Source: Hirsutella rhossiliensis
Lineage: Eukaryota > Ascomycota > Sordariomycetes > Hypocreales > Ophiocordycipitaceae
Assembly (NCBI RefSeq): GCF_020360975.1
Contig: NW_025408691.1
Location: forward strand, 53,743 to 117,742
Length of the DNA stretch: 64,000 bases
Direction: 5' to 3'
The translations under genes and the position numbers were made by a program. The notes under the pieces are model-generated. The model was not told where the DNA came from. It ran no database searches and saw only the letters and a program-made list of their open reading frames with translations. Below are positions 35,364-46,942 of the stretch, piece by piece (positions within the stretch are counted from its first letter, which is position 1; each line of letters opens with the position of its first letter).

Positions 35364-38300
35364 ATGCCTCAGAGAGCCGTCCAACGCCGGCGAGAGCTGG
35401 TCAGAGTCCCTCATGACGAGATCCTCCGCACGTTGCAGCGTCTGGACCGCGAGGAGGCCGAAGACCGGGCCCGTCGAAGGGCTTTATCGTTAAAACGCCG
35501 TAGAGAACAGGAAGCGCTTCCAACCCAGTCGCCGAGGCCGCGGCCGATGCCGGAAACAGTCCCACTCCAACGAGGGTCTATCAACTCTATTGTACATCAT
35601 CATGAAGCTTGCTTTCGCGACAAGGAGCAGGCATCGGCAACAAGACCCTGGTGTAAAGAGGTTCCACTTGCGTTCCAGGTTGAGGCTTCCAAGTCGTTCT
35701 ACCAGGCGTTTACAGATGAACAGACATTACCAATTTCACATTGCACCTTTTGCTATACCAAGTGCCCACCATGCGAACTCGCTGCTCTTCAGTGGAGAAG
35801 GTATTTCACGCCCTCGTTGATGCAGGCCACGAAGCCTCTTCAGGACTGCAAGAAATGCCTCCCACTGAGTAACAACGCTGGAGTTAATGTTTGCCACGAG
35901 TGCCGCTCCTGCTTCGGAAATGGAAAACTGCCCAAGGCATGTTCTGTCAATAACATGTACATTGGGTGCGAGCATCGGTACCCCGTAGAGCTCGACGACC
36001 TCTCCCCTCTGATTGCTCTCCAGGCCCCTTTCGGCCTCATCACAAAGTTCAATGTTGATAGCAAGACCCCGTCGGGAATCAATTACCGCAAACACGTAAA
36101 GGGTCATATTGTCGTGTTTCCAAATAAGGTGGAGCACCTAGTGGCTACGGTTCTACCTCATCCCCTGCTGCAGACCATCGAAAACATTCACATCTCCTGG
36201 AGCGGCTCGAGCAAACCTGGCGCCGCAGATGTTGGACATCTCCTTCAAGTGCGTAAATCTCGAGTGGAGGCCGCCCTATCATGGCTCCAGAGGAATAATC
36301 CCCTCTACGAGCACGTCATAATCGACCATGAGGAGATAGACGACTGGCGATATGCCGACGGCTCTAATGTTCCAACCTCTCATCATGGACCGCATGCAGA
36401 GGAGGAGCCGTCGACTGTTGAGAAGACGCAGACGGACCACATAGTTCCAGATACTGATCGAGGCTTGGAGGATAACCGGTTCACAAGCATCGAGGATCTT
36501 CTTACCTCTATATACCCTCATCCTGGCCCCACTGATGAACCCTACCGTACAAAAGGAACCACGTCGACGGAGCGGCATCGTCCCCCACCTGGCGGATCCA
36601 GTATTCCAATTCTTGCCCCAGAGCCTGCCGATGGCAACGGCGATGCCGTCTATGAGACATCATCTTCCGGCATGTTTCCTTGATGGACCGGCTGCTTTTG
36701 GAGACGTGGACAAACTGTCATTCTTTGCCGACGTTATGAAGGCGAGTCCGAATCGAGGTGGCTACGACGCTGAGCCATGCGCTATGCGGGTCCAGACAAC
36801 ACGAGAACAGCCATTCATCCGGGTGGAGCGTGGTGCGGAGTTTGCGGACAACTTTCACGAAGACTTCTTCCCTCGAACTTTTCCGAAGCTTTTCCCCTGG
36901 GGTAAGGGCGGCCCAAGGGCAATACGAGAGCTGGACCATAATATACAGAATGACCCTGACCCTTTTAAGCACCATTCAAATCACTCGCTGAATTACTTGA
37001 CTAGATACGTACTGCAACGGCATGGGGGCCGATTCGCCACACATCCCGTCTTCTGTTTCTTGGTCTTCAACATCCTCCTCCGATCCTCCAACCGCCGTAT
37101 CAGCATGGTTCGCGTGGCAAAGGGCTCTTTGAGAGACTTGAACGGGTTTACAGAAGCCTGACGACCGACCGCCCGACAAGGGCCGAGGCTGAGATGCGAG
37201 ATACAAGGACTACGACTGACCCCGACATATCATTCTTGCTTCGTGAGCTGTCAATCTTCGGCCATGCGCAGCCGCTCTCGAACGAAAGTCGACTTCTTAT
37301 GCGGAGGAAGATACAAGCACTTATCGTTTGGACCGGCATGCCTGCGGTTTGGATTACCATCAACCCCAACGACATCAATAACCCGGTGAAGATGAGGCTT
37401 TCCATTCACAGGCTCCACGATTACGACAAGGCAAAGGACCTCCTATCCGATCTTCAGGGGAGATACGAGAGAATCGCCCTTAGCACTATGGACCCAGTCA
37501 GCGCCGCCATTTTCTTCCACCGAGAAATATCCCTGTTCTTCGACAAATTCGTCAGGACAGGTCAAGAATCGGTTTTTGGCAAGGTCAGCCATTACTATGC
37601 AACGGTGGAAACCAATGAACGAGGCAGTCTGCACTTACATGGACTTCTCTGGTTGGACGGCAACATGCAACTGCCGTCCCTAATGCATGACATGGCCAAC
37701 CCTAGAGAAGAAGCGTACCGTGCCCGAGTGATTCGGTATCTAGACTCAGTCTTTCATGAGTGCTTAGATGAGGATGCTGGAAGACTCATCCGCCAGGAGA
37801 GGAAGCCAATCCATGCAGTCGAAAGAATGATGAACAGCACGGAAGCTCTTACTGCGGCCTTCGAATCCGAGTCCAACTACATTGCGTACTGCTGCCAGGT
37901 TCATTCCCATACCTACACCTGCATCAAGTATTCTCTAAAACAACTAACCGAACAGGGTGCGGATAAGCCCAGAAGGACGGCCTGTCGATTCAAGGCGCCT
38001 TGGAAAATCGTTGACGAGACGGGATTCGTGGAGGACGGCCTGCTCAGGATCCGGCGCAACCACCCGCTCGTTAACCGGTATAACAAATCACTGGCGGTGG
38101 GCCTCCGCCATAACCACGACATCTCCATGATCTTGACAAGGACCAAGGGCCTGGCCATGGTATTTTACATCACAAATTACGCCACTAAACTGGATACGCC
38201 GATGTGGAACGAATTGCCCTCGCTGCCGACGTCGTGCGACAGCTTCGCGAATCTGCTGCGCTCAGACACCAAGTCTCGGACCATGCCGCCCACGACGGCC

Positions 38301-41220
38301 GGCGACAGGCCGTGCTGAACGAGAGTCGTCAATTCCTGATGAGAACAGCAAATCGTATTTTCTCTGAACGCCAGCTTTCGGCTGTAGAGGTATGTTACCA
38401 CCTTCTCGGCTACCACACTGATTTTACCAATGTGCCACATTGGTCCTTCCTTAACCTGACCGCACTATATTGGGCAACCTTTCGGCGGTGGAGACTCCTT
38501 CGGCGCCAGGCCGGCGAACTTGCAGACGCGGAGGAGCCTCCCGAAACGATTCCCCTCAGGGAAGGCGGACGAACTCTATTGTACTTGGATGCCTACGCGT
38601 ACAGAGGTTCTGTTTTGAGAGACTTGTGCCTATATGACTATATGTCCATGATTAGCTTAGTGCGTCGGAGAGATCGAGCTGAGGATGAATCTCACATATC
38701 TCTCGACGGGCCCTCTCCCACATGTGACGATTGGATCCAAAAGCTTCGACGACCTCACGAGTACGCCGTGCCAATCTTTCAAGGTTTCATTAGCGACGAT
38801 CACGAAGACGAGCACCCGGTATATATTAAGCGGTACGCTCTGGATCCACGCTGCTTGCTGCGGGCCAGCTCTGACGTTCTACTTAGCAATTCCGTACTCC
38901 ATCTAGCCTTATTCATCCCTTGGGAAGACTTCCTCTCCATGAGTCACGGTGACATCACCGACATATGGTCGAACTGCGAAGCAGCCCTTTGTCCCCGCCT
39001 CCGTTTCCGTGTCTCCAATATATGCCTTCTGAGAAGGTCAGCCGAGGATGCACGTAAAGACGCAAAGCTCTGGGCCAGCCGGTCGGAGGTGACGACACAG
39101 TGGACGTCGAGTTCCCACTTCATGAAGGTGACAATGGTGAGGAGCCTGCAACAATGGCCAAGTGTCACCAAAACTATACAGCTCTGCTCCAGGTTCTGCA
39201 GAATGCCGTACGAGACTCTCATGCTACGAGGATTCCCACGTCCTCCGGGACCTGATCCGGGACCTGTGCCAAGAGAACCCGCTTGAGGAGGGACGGCCTT
39301 TGGTCCAACGCCACGAAGGTATCTACGAGCAAATTCGCCGCAACCAGGATAGTCCTCCGCCAATATCCGACCCTGTCTGGTGAGGATGTTCAGGCCGCGG
39401 CAAAGGCCCAGGGCATGCTGCATCTTCAACAGCTGGATGAGATTGAAAGCGGTTTCCAGGGTGTCACACTTCCCCCGAGAAGCGCCGACGTAGACGATAT
39501 GCTTGTTTCCCACTGTGATGTGGAGATCTCCTTTCCGGGTCATGGTCAAGACGTAGTCGCACAGGGCCCTCGAATGTTCCTCGACATCAATCCGGCAACT
39601 GGCTTTGTGGAGATGGGCCACATTGCCGCCACCAGCTATACTCTCAACTATCTGCAGACCATGGCTCTTCAACTCGTTTGTGGGTTTTTGGATAGGTACA
39701 CTACCGATCCGGATTCAGCGGGTCAACATCTTCAATACACCGGCGGCCCAGGTGGTACGGGAAAGTCAAGAATTGTCGATGCCCTCAGGGACATATTCGC
39801 GGCGAGAGGTCAACCGCACCTTCTCCAAGTCACCGGCACATCTGGCAGTGCGGCAGCCCGGATCGGCGGGACGACGATCCATTCGGCCTGCGGGTTGGAT
39901 GCCCATCGCTCCCCAAACAAGCCGCCGCCACCATTCTCGGAAGCCAAGAAATGGGCCTGAAACAAAGTTGGTGCTCGTGATCGACGAGGTCAGCATGCTC
40001 GGAGGAACCACCTTATACGACGTCAGCCGCCACCTCCAGTCGCTCCGCGACTGCTTGACAAACCGTTTGGCAGCATACCTGTTATTCTGCTGATGGGGAT
40101 TTCCACCAGTTCGCCCCGTGAGAGAGACCAGCCTTTTGGTCGACAGAATGCTGGATGAGGCCCACGCCCCCTTGCGACAATCGACCATCTCTCACCACCG
40201 CGGCTGTAGCCTGTGGCACATGTTCAAGACCGTTGTCCTTCTGGAAGAGCAAGTCCGTACACGAGACGATCCTCAGCTTGGCGCGCTTCTGGATAGGGTG
40301 CGTGCCGGGATGCAGACACAGCAAGACCTTGTCCTGCTCAACACGAAACTACTTGACCGCTCCCAAATTACATTCCATAGTGGCTTGCGAGCCATAACAC
40401 CTCTGAATCGGAACCGGTGGAGCCTCAACATGGAAGCCGTCGTGGACTGGGCACGCTTCAACAAGAGGCATATATCCGTCTTCATCTCGGCGACTCGGCC
40501 CACACCTGGCGAAGTGGCACGCTGTCTCGAGAGCTGATCGCCCGGACCATCGAACAAGGGGATAACTCTAGCTGCAAAGTTCCCGGAGCCCTTTTCTACG
40601 CGCAAGGCATGCCTGTCGTTGTGAACAAGAACATCTATATTGGTCTAAAGGTGGTGAATGGAGCAGAGTTTGCCGCTGCGGACGTCATCCCCGACCCTAG
40701 ATACCCAGGCTACCACCTTGCAGACGACGTCACTGTCCACTTCGGACCACCGTTAGGTATACTACTTCAGTCAAAAGAGACAGACAACTTGGCTATCCCT
40801 GCCCTCCCACCGGGAACAGTACTCATCCGGCCCATGTCACAGACCCTCGACCCGACCAATTCCCATTTCAGGTTCTTGTCGGCGAGATGTACGCGACGCG
40901 GATTACCCGTTGCACCGGCATTTGTCCTTACTGACTACAAGGCCCAAGGGAAAACATTCCTGGAAGTACTCTTGGAGCTGCGAGGAAATCGCGTAATAAA
41001 CGGTGAGCCTTCCAAATGCGATTTTACCAGTCTCTATGTACAACTATCCAGGTGTACAACGCTTCAAGGTATCAAGCTTCTCAGTCCCATACGACCCCAG
41101 GATTTCATCGGCAACAGGCTTGATCAGGCTATAATTGATGGAATGCAGAGACTCAAGGAACTGGCTTTAGAAACGAGACGGGCATACGATTCAAGGCAGC
41201 GATACGTAGAAGCAGCGTGA
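35364..41220 (+). pseudogene. Helitron Rep-helicase of unit C, frameshifted
   Basis: The start at 35364 (MPQRAVQRRRELVRVPHDE) opens a 440-codon frame to 36683. It contains the DUF6570-like domain (FCYTKCPPCEL, KKCLPL, VCHECRSCF). The Helitron-like N domain and HUH motif HLHGLLWLDGN (near 37640) lie in 37194-38210. The PIF1 helicase has Walker A GGPGGTGKSR near 39755, Walker B LVLVIDEVSMLGG near 39975 and DYKAQGKTF near 40940. The C terminus ends RYVEAA-stop at 41218-41220. Frame changes near 36683, 37160, 38205, 39090, 39290, 39955 and 40500 break it. Of the three copies its blocks are the least interrupted by other elements. Confidence 0.85.
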
Positions 41221-41418
41221 GAGATTACTCTGATGATATATCGGCTTCAAGGCTCATGAAGGGTTGAGTAAGGTAGAGAGTGTGTGCTATACATGCTTAG
41301 ATAAATTTACCCCTTGGCTGGGCCCTCAGCGGGCCGCCTTAGGAGTAACGTAGGCGGCCAATTTAGTGGTAACCTCAGACATGCCTTCTCCCCTGCAACC
41401 CCGGCCCAACTCCAGTTC

Positions 41419-41463
41419 CGTTCCTCAAGGCATTGGCGGGCCCTGGAAGGGGCCGGTCTCCTG
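41419..41463 (+). repeat. Helitron 3' terminus of unit C
   Basis: CGTTCCTCAAGGCA, hairpin GGGCCC-TGGAA-GGGGCC, then GGTCTCCTG. The hairpin here has its best pairing. It marks the right edge of the Helitron array. Confidence 0.7.
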
Positions 41464-42285
41464 TCCGTCCCCCTCCTAGCTATACTTTGGAATACTTTGA
41501 CGCTATCTCGGCCACAGCGCCACAATCGAGCTGCTGCCTCAAGATGCCCCGTTCGCCATGGCAACCTTCAACATTTTGTCTGCGTAGCCAAGCAAGACAA
41601 AAACGCCCTACATCTAAACATGCTAGAAACGGACGATGAGCCAATTTACCTGGGTACACGAAGCCGCCTGCATGGGTTTGTGGCGCCTGTATCTGTCACC
41701 GCTGCGACCACAGGCAAAAACATTGGCTCAAAAGGTACCCACGATTCGCTTCCTTGCCTAACCGATGATTCTCTCCACCGAGCAAACACGGCTTCAGGAA
41801 CCCTAGGTGACGCAGGCTTGTCCCGCCGCCGTCGACACCCGAAACCGAAACCGAAATCACCCCGCAGCTTGATGATTCCTTACGAGCTTCGAAATAAATA
41901 TGTCGAATTGGGCTGGGCAAAGACCTCGGAGGAAAAAAGGCGGCGGCCCGCAGTTTTCGGGTTCTTTGATGCAGCAGGCCGGTTCTGTCGCCGGCTGGGC
42001 CGCGGAGTACCTGACTCTCCAATGGACTTGCCTTCATCTGTGCCCATTGCCCATGACAAAATTGCATACCGCCCGTTATTTGCAGGATTGTCGCACAAGC
42101 AAGTGCGGACAGAGGTGTTGCAACGTTTGGTCAGAAGATATGGTTCCGATTTGGAACCCGGCGAAATATGACGAATGTCGTCTTCCCAACGGCAGACAGT
42201 TCTTCGATCAGACGGCGGGTTCTTGGACTCTGGAGTGTTGTTGCCCTTGGCAGGCTTGGGAGTCAAAAGCTGTCTTTATTTAGAG
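41464..42285 (+). other. unrecognised sequence with a long open frame
   Basis: A frame open from 41314 to 42171 starts inside the Helitron end and continues for about 230 codons beyond it. It contains a Lys/Pro/Arg-rich patch (RRRRHPKPKPKSPRS) and later ordinary sequence (MIPYELRNKYVELGWAK). No domain is recognisable. It may be a gene fragment like its neighbours. Confidence 0.25.
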
Positions 42286-42465
42286 CTAACTTTCTCTGGT
42301 CTGGACATAGTGCACCACTTCTTGATCATGCTCAAAGGTTCTAACGTGGGCAAGGGCAAGGGCACGGGCATCTGGGCCATCGACACTGCCGACGCTTACC
42401 CTTCGGCCGGTATCATCGGCACCCACATCATCTCAATCCAGCCAGCGTGGATGCCTCCAAACTGA
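42286..42465 (+). pseudogene. fragment of a LaeA-like SAM-dependent methyltransferase
   Basis: About 55 residues match the start of the TAM-type methyltransferase fold common in fungal secondary-metabolism regulators. LDIVHHFLIML corresponds to the usual helix before the cofactor site. GTGIWAIDTADAYPSAGIIG is motif I that binds S-adenosylmethionine. IISIQPAWMPPN corresponds to the conserved SPIQPxWxPPN. The first glycines of motif I are replaced by a GKGKG repeat, and the frame stops right after PPN. The rest of the gene is absent, so this is a broken fragment. Confidence 0.6.
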
Positions 42466-42759
42466 ACCAAGCATGAAGGCCAAAGTACTTCAAAATGCTC
42501 CCCCAGAAAAGCACCTCAAACTGCCAGTATTCTCTCCACCCTTCTCCAGCTGTTTGCCCTAGCAACCCTATCCAAGTAGAAGAACCGTAGCGCAGGTACA
42601 AAGAAAGAAAAGGGGATCCCACGATGCCCAACGAGAGGGCATATTGGGAACCAGCCGGGCGAGCGACTCAGATGATGTTGAGAGGCGTGTGCCGCATCTT
42701 CCTGGGCCTGTGTTGGAACCTACGAAAGGCCTCCTGGATGTGGGGGAGGCTCGATTGGG
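42466..42759. other. no gene recognised
   Basis: Between the methyltransferase fragment and the Spt3-like fragment there are only short frames of unremarkable composition. Confidence 0.35.
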
Positions 42760-43190
42760 ATCTTGCCCTCACCGGAGGGGGCCCACTCGCGGAAGCGCTT
42801 GCCATTGTGCCAGGTGAAGGAGGTCTGGCGGTACCCGGAATAGATGACGTATTCCTCGCACGTCATCACCTTTGTGCGCTCGTCGGCCCTGCGGGGCGCT
42901 GGAGGGTCATGTAGTTCATCTCGTCCCCTTCTTCCTCGTCCTGTCGTCGCGCTGGGGGACCTCGACCGAGTAGTGGGACGCCGCCCCCCCGAGGAGGTTA
43001 ACCTTGGCCTTCTTGTAGTTCCTGGCGGCTTCATCGACGGAGCCGCCGGGCACGACGCCGTCGACGGGGTCATCGCCGACGACTAGGTCGGTGTCCGCAC
43101 CCTGTCATCCGAGTCTTTACCGTCTTGCGCACGTCGTACCACGAGGGCTCCTAGCGATCATCGACGACGCGGTCGAGGGGAGAGGCGGAG
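42760..43190 (-). pseudogene. fragment of an Spt3-like SAGA subunit gene
   Basis: On the minus strand, shifted frames spell conserved Spt3 segments in order: [20 protein letters not shown] and [11 protein letters not shown] (about 43060-42950), then [13 protein letters not shown], and [15 protein letters not shown] (about 42850-42780). Spt3 is a histone-fold subunit of the SAGA coactivator that contacts TBP. Neither the N-terminal histone fold nor the region after KRFREWA is present. Frame changes lie near 42945 and 42900. It is a relic or captured piece; the functional gene should be elsewhere in the genome. Confidence 0.65.
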
Positions 43191-43329
43191 CGGCGCTAAG
43201 TTCGAAGCAGACAAAACAACGGTCACGCGAAACGCCGCAGGGCGAGCAATACGCTATTACTTAGGTAGCGCCTCTTCGTGCCTTTGCTTTAGGGTGCTTC
43301 GAATGCTGCTCGAAAGAGCAGTAGGTGTC

Positions 43330-43628
43330 GCGAAGACCGTCGCGGCACACGTCAACTCCGACGCCCTCATGCGGCGAAAGGCAAGCGTCACTCACACTTC
43401 TGGATAGTCCTGGTCACCCGCAGCAGGGAGGGCGAAATGACCCTCCACCACATGATTGAGAGCTCGCAAGGCGGGGACTTCCTGTAGCAGAAGACGCGGT
43501 GGGAAATCGGCAACGTCCTCTCGTCCGTAAACGCTTGGTAGAACGATTTGGGAGCCAATACCTGAAGGGGGTGGTGGAGGATCGCCGGGAAAAGATGCGG
43601 AAGGAAGAACCATTCGTTCCTCAAGGCA
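43330..43628 (-). mobile_element. 5'-terminal fragment of a Helitron, reverse orientation
   Basis: Starting at 43628 on the minus strand is the 14-bp Helitron 5' terminus (43615-43628), followed by GGTTCTTCCTTCCGC as in unit A. Then comes part of the DUF6570-like domain (SFYQAFTDERTLPISH, VFCYRK, TRTIQKCE) with a small insertion at the Cys pair. Most of the N-terminal tract and everything after about 43330 are missing. It independently confirms where the Helitron 5' end lies. Confidence 0.75.
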
Positions 43629-43687
43629 CAGTATGCAGCGTGTGATGAAATCAGAAGGTCGGTTCGCCATCTACCGTGACTCCCCTA

Positions 43688-43887
43688 TCAGCGCCCGCCA
43701 GCACCGCCATTAGTCTTGTTTATTTTGTCGGCAGATTCTTTGTCTTTCGCAACAAATGCCGCTAGGATGGCCTTGCCCTCAGCGGCGTCATCATCCTCCC
43801 ACGGCTTGAGGCCCATAGACTGCATAAAATTGGTCCAGCCGCCGTATGATTTGCAGACTTCACGCTCGGCTTTGCTCAGAGGAGGCT
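43688..43887 (-). CDS. last exon of a small conserved fungal protein (tentative)
   Basis: A minus-strand frame from a CAG acceptor (43888-43890) to a TGA at 43688-43690 encodes about 65 residues: LSKAEREVCKSYGGWTNFMQ, SMGLKPWEDDDAAEGKAIL, then a Gly-rich end. The composition and the GGWTNFM / GLKPWxDDD pattern look like a conserved C terminus of an uncharacterised protein. Upstream exons up to about 44156 are uncertain. Confidence 0.4.
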
Positions 43888-44156
43888 CTGAAGCTCAAAT
43901 ATTAGCTCTATGGTGTCCTTATTGTTTGGTGGAGGGGAAAGGGTAGGACTGGGAACAAAAGATCCTCAACTCACGGAGACTGTCTGTGGCTGGCATTCTT
44001 GCAGATTATGTTGGACTCACGGTAGAGTACGTGCGGAACACAACAGCGTCTCGAGCGTCGCCAAGATATTTGGGCTGAGACAGGCCGGTAGATGTCTCTG
44101 GTACTATGAGGTATTTGGAGGGCCTTGAAGACGAAAGGTAAGGTGGCCGGATACAC

Positions 44157-45185
44157 AAGACCACGTGATCCATGCCTAAGGGAGGGCTAGGAAATGAGGG
44201 GAGGGCTGCGTCTCAGATCAGGTATCTATGCCCCTGTTGATATCAGGTTTGCCCCTAGTCTATATGAGGATGTGTTTAATCAAGAAGGATGTGTACAGAT
44301 AAAACGACAAGTCTCTCGCCCCTCCCTTAGAGAGTGTTGAAATGTCGGAGCGGAAAACCCAAAACCCCGACCGTCCCTCCCTACTTGCCCAGAAGCGCTT
44401 CATTGAAAGACTTGTAAGACTAGGCGCGAAGTGCCCCTACATACGTATGCACCTCCCTAGTGGAGGCATCTGACACAACGGTCACAACCGCACATCGCCA
44501 ACCCAATGAGCGCGCACCGCAGCTCATGACGCCGGACACCACGAGAAGAACATCCGGCGAGTGTAAGCTACTGTACTGTAGGCGGCGTTCATGACAAGAT
44601 CTTGTTGTATAAGAGACGTCTCTTTCGATGCCTGTCACCTCTGGCTGTTCATCTGCGTGTCGCGTCAAGGTAATACTGGTAATACACCGCGCGGTCGATC
44701 GTGTATTGTGGATGGAAGGATGTCGTAAAGTGTGCAATCGCGTCCTTTCGGATACTTTCGAATTGGATCTGTCGATAGGCCCTGACGACTCGCAGGAGCC
44801 GTTCTTTGCGCGAAACTGAGGCTTGTTGTGACGCAAGCATTGTGTTGTTGCAGTACGGTGCGGGTTGCATTGGTCGGTGGACAGTTTCTGTTCGAGTGGG
44901 AGGTCTGCACGAGTAGGGAGGGTACTAGGAGGGCCTAAAAGTCGGCCAAATCCCCGTCCCCGATCCTCAGGGACGGGGGGGCCACTGACCGGGAAAAAGG
45001 ACGCTGAAACGGAAAACCTCGGTACCTTCATCTCACACTGTTTTACTAAGAAACCAAGGTTCTCTACTCCCCTTGTTTGATGCATACATTTCCCTCACCA
45101 AGCGGCAGCATTCAATTGTCCGAAATATCGGCAGATGCATAAGAGAGCGACACCTTAGTATTTTGAAGCTATATTCTGCATAAGG
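44157..45185. other. no gene recognised
   Basis: A long minus-strand frame (45085-44420) has a composition rich in Arg, Ser and Thr with no hydrophobic pattern or domain, and is probably chance. No repeats or structured elements were noticed. Confidence 0.35.
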
Positions 45186-46194
45186 CAGCTGGCGCCCAAT
45201 ACGGTGGGCAAGATTATAGAGGCGACGATCGCACGGCGGCTCGCCGATACTGCGGAGACGCATTACGCGGACGACACTGCCATTCTGTGCGTCGGTGATA
45301 GCCTTGATGAAACGTCCGCCGAAGCATCTCACCATGTACGTGAGCTTCTTTCGTGGGGCGCCGCTAACGGGATCTCTGGGATCTCTTTCGACCCCGACAA
45401 GACAGAAGTGATGCACTTCTCTCGAACGAAGCCCAAGACGGCGCCGCCGGTGCTCCACGAGTTTGTGAAACGGCCGGATCGAGCGATGCGTTGGCTCGGC
45501 GTTTGGCTCGACAGCTCTCTCTTTCAAGACACACGTCGAGAAATGGACGGCCAAGGCACAAGCTGTTGCCTTTCATCTTAGGAGACTGACGAACATCAAA
45601 TATGGTCCTCTGCCGAGTGCTATGCGACGAGCCGTCTGCGCTTGCGTCATCCCCGTGCTACTGTACGCGGCGGAGGCCTGGTACCCTGGTCCGAAAAGCC
45701 CGCGCTGGACGAAGCCTTCCAAGGAGGGGCCGTCGGGGATTGGCAAACTCGTCAAGAAGATGAGCAAGGCACTCTACACGTCTCTTCGGGCTATTTTGCC
45801 AGTGTGGAGGACGACACCGACGAACGTGCTGCACAGGGAGGCGGGAATACCGCCCGTTCCTCTACTCCTCGAAGGGCGTCGGACGGCCTTTGCTGCGCGC
45901 CTTAAAGCTCTCGACGAAGCTCATACGCTCGTCCAGCGCACGTCGCGACCAAAAGCTCCCGTCGTGACCGTGAACAAACTTATCAAGTTGAAGTACCAGA
46001 AACAGCCACAGCCCTTCCGTACCAGACTGCGGCGAGCCGACGAAATGCTATCGAGCTGCCCGAGACCTGCTTTACTGCAGCGCGGATTTGCCGAAGAGCA
46101 GACTGCGCCTCTGCAGAGTGCATCGAAACACGAGACGGCGAAAAAATTTCGCGACTGGCTTCGGGCACTATCGCCCCGAACTCTTGTTCTCTAG
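45186..46194 (+). pseudogene. LINE (Tad-like) ORF2 fragment, internally deleted
   Basis: A short reverse-transcriptase piece (VGKIIEATIARRLADTAE) jumps directly to the catalytic HYADDTAILCVGDSLDET near 45265, so most of the palm is deleted. The thumb and linker follow (PDKTEVMHFSRT, RAMRWLGVWLDSS, ALYTSLRAILPVWRTTP). It ends with LSPRTLVL, where the RNase H domain begins in the full copy at 55.5-63.4 kb. At 46194-46196 it abuts the copia-like sequence. The similarity to the full LINE shows they belong to the same family. Confidence 0.75.
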
Positions 46195-46195
46195 G

Positions 46196-46524
46196 ATATC
46201 TATCGTCACATCGTTGTGGCCAGCTTGCCGTAGGAGGTTGTGAAGTCTTGGGACCGCTGGGTGCCCGAATCGACGATGAAGAGTGCGGATCTCGCTCTCC
46301 GTGAGGAATGCGATAGCGGCCTCGTTGGTCTTAGGTAGGAGGAACCAAGGATGTCCCCATTTGCGGATAACCGGGAGGGTTGTTCGTCCGACAATAGTGT
46401 CTGTAAGGTTGTTGAAATAGATGCCTAGGCGATCCATATCAGCGAGAGAGAGGCGGAAGGGAGTAGGGGTCTTGAGGATATGGAATATGATCCTTCCGAG
46501 AGGTGTTTTAAGGGCGATAGAGCC
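46196..46524 (-). pseudogene. copia-like integrase N-terminal fragment
   Basis: After the protease end (IALKTPLGRIIFHILKTP) comes a spacer, then LTESEIRTLHRRFGHPAVPR and LLRQAGHNDV. This is the H-x(3-4)-H half of the integrase zinc-binding region (gag-pre-integrase type). It stops at the LINE junction. Reading across the MULE 9-bp duplication joins it in frame to the protease at 51456, as expected for one original polyprotein. Confidence 0.6.
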
Positions 46525-46533
46525 GAGGGATAG
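46525..46533. repeat. 9-bp target duplication of the MULE, left copy
   Basis: GAGGGATAG, identical to 51456-51464. Nine bases is the characteristic duplication of Mutator-like elements. Confidence 0.9.
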
Positions 46534-46739
46534 CGGGATGGCTCCGGACAGACAGGTTCGGGCAGACATATTGCAGGGATTATCGCGCTAAGCATGGGTT
46601 AAAAGCCATCGCGCCTTGACTACAACCTGAACGGGAATAATCGTTCATCGCCCCTTGCTAGGGTGCGCGTCGCAATAAGAATCGCGTTGTTCAGGTTCAA
46701 TGGAGATCCAGCATCTCGTCCGACGCGAACGCGAACGCG

Positions 46740-46922
46740 ATGGAGATCCAGTACCGCGACAGCCTCCCCGATGATGTCCGCTCCGGCTTCGACAAAGCTG
46801 TAGAAGTCCTACCGCAAGAGCATCTCCGCGCTCCTGTTACCGGTGACGAAGTGAACAGCCCCGAGGAAGCCCTTCACTGGTTCCAAAACTATGCATTCAC
46901 CCATACCGCCATCTTGGTAACG
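46740..46922 (+). pseudogene. N-terminal part of the MULE transposase, plus strand
   Basis: MEIQYRDSLPDD leads to NSPEEALHWFQNYAFTHTAI and LVT. This resembles the opening of Hop-like transposases, where an EEAxxxxQxYAF segment precedes a zinc-binding region. The frame then ends in unrelated residues and a stop at 46938-46940. The matching continuation (ALVTASKV...NCIHHG) is on the minus strand near 48615. Confidence 0.5.
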
Positions 46923-46942
46923 ATCCCTGGATTTTTGTGACC

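Larger units (their letters stand above)
35135..41463 (+). mobile_element. Helitron unit C, diverged subfamily
   Basis: This unit starts directly after the 3' terminus of B and ends at its own 3' terminus (41419-41463). The protein aligns with units A and B along its length but differs at many positions, and the N-terminal low-complexity tract is much shorter. Only about 200 bp separate the helicase stop (41220) from the 3' terminus, and no passenger gene is present. No 5' terminal repeat is seen at its start. Confidence 0.75.

Noticed and set aside
44420..45085. 221-codon minus-strand frame
   Set aside because: Composition is rich in Arg, Ser and Thr with no hydrophobic pattern, domain or splice context; treated as chance.
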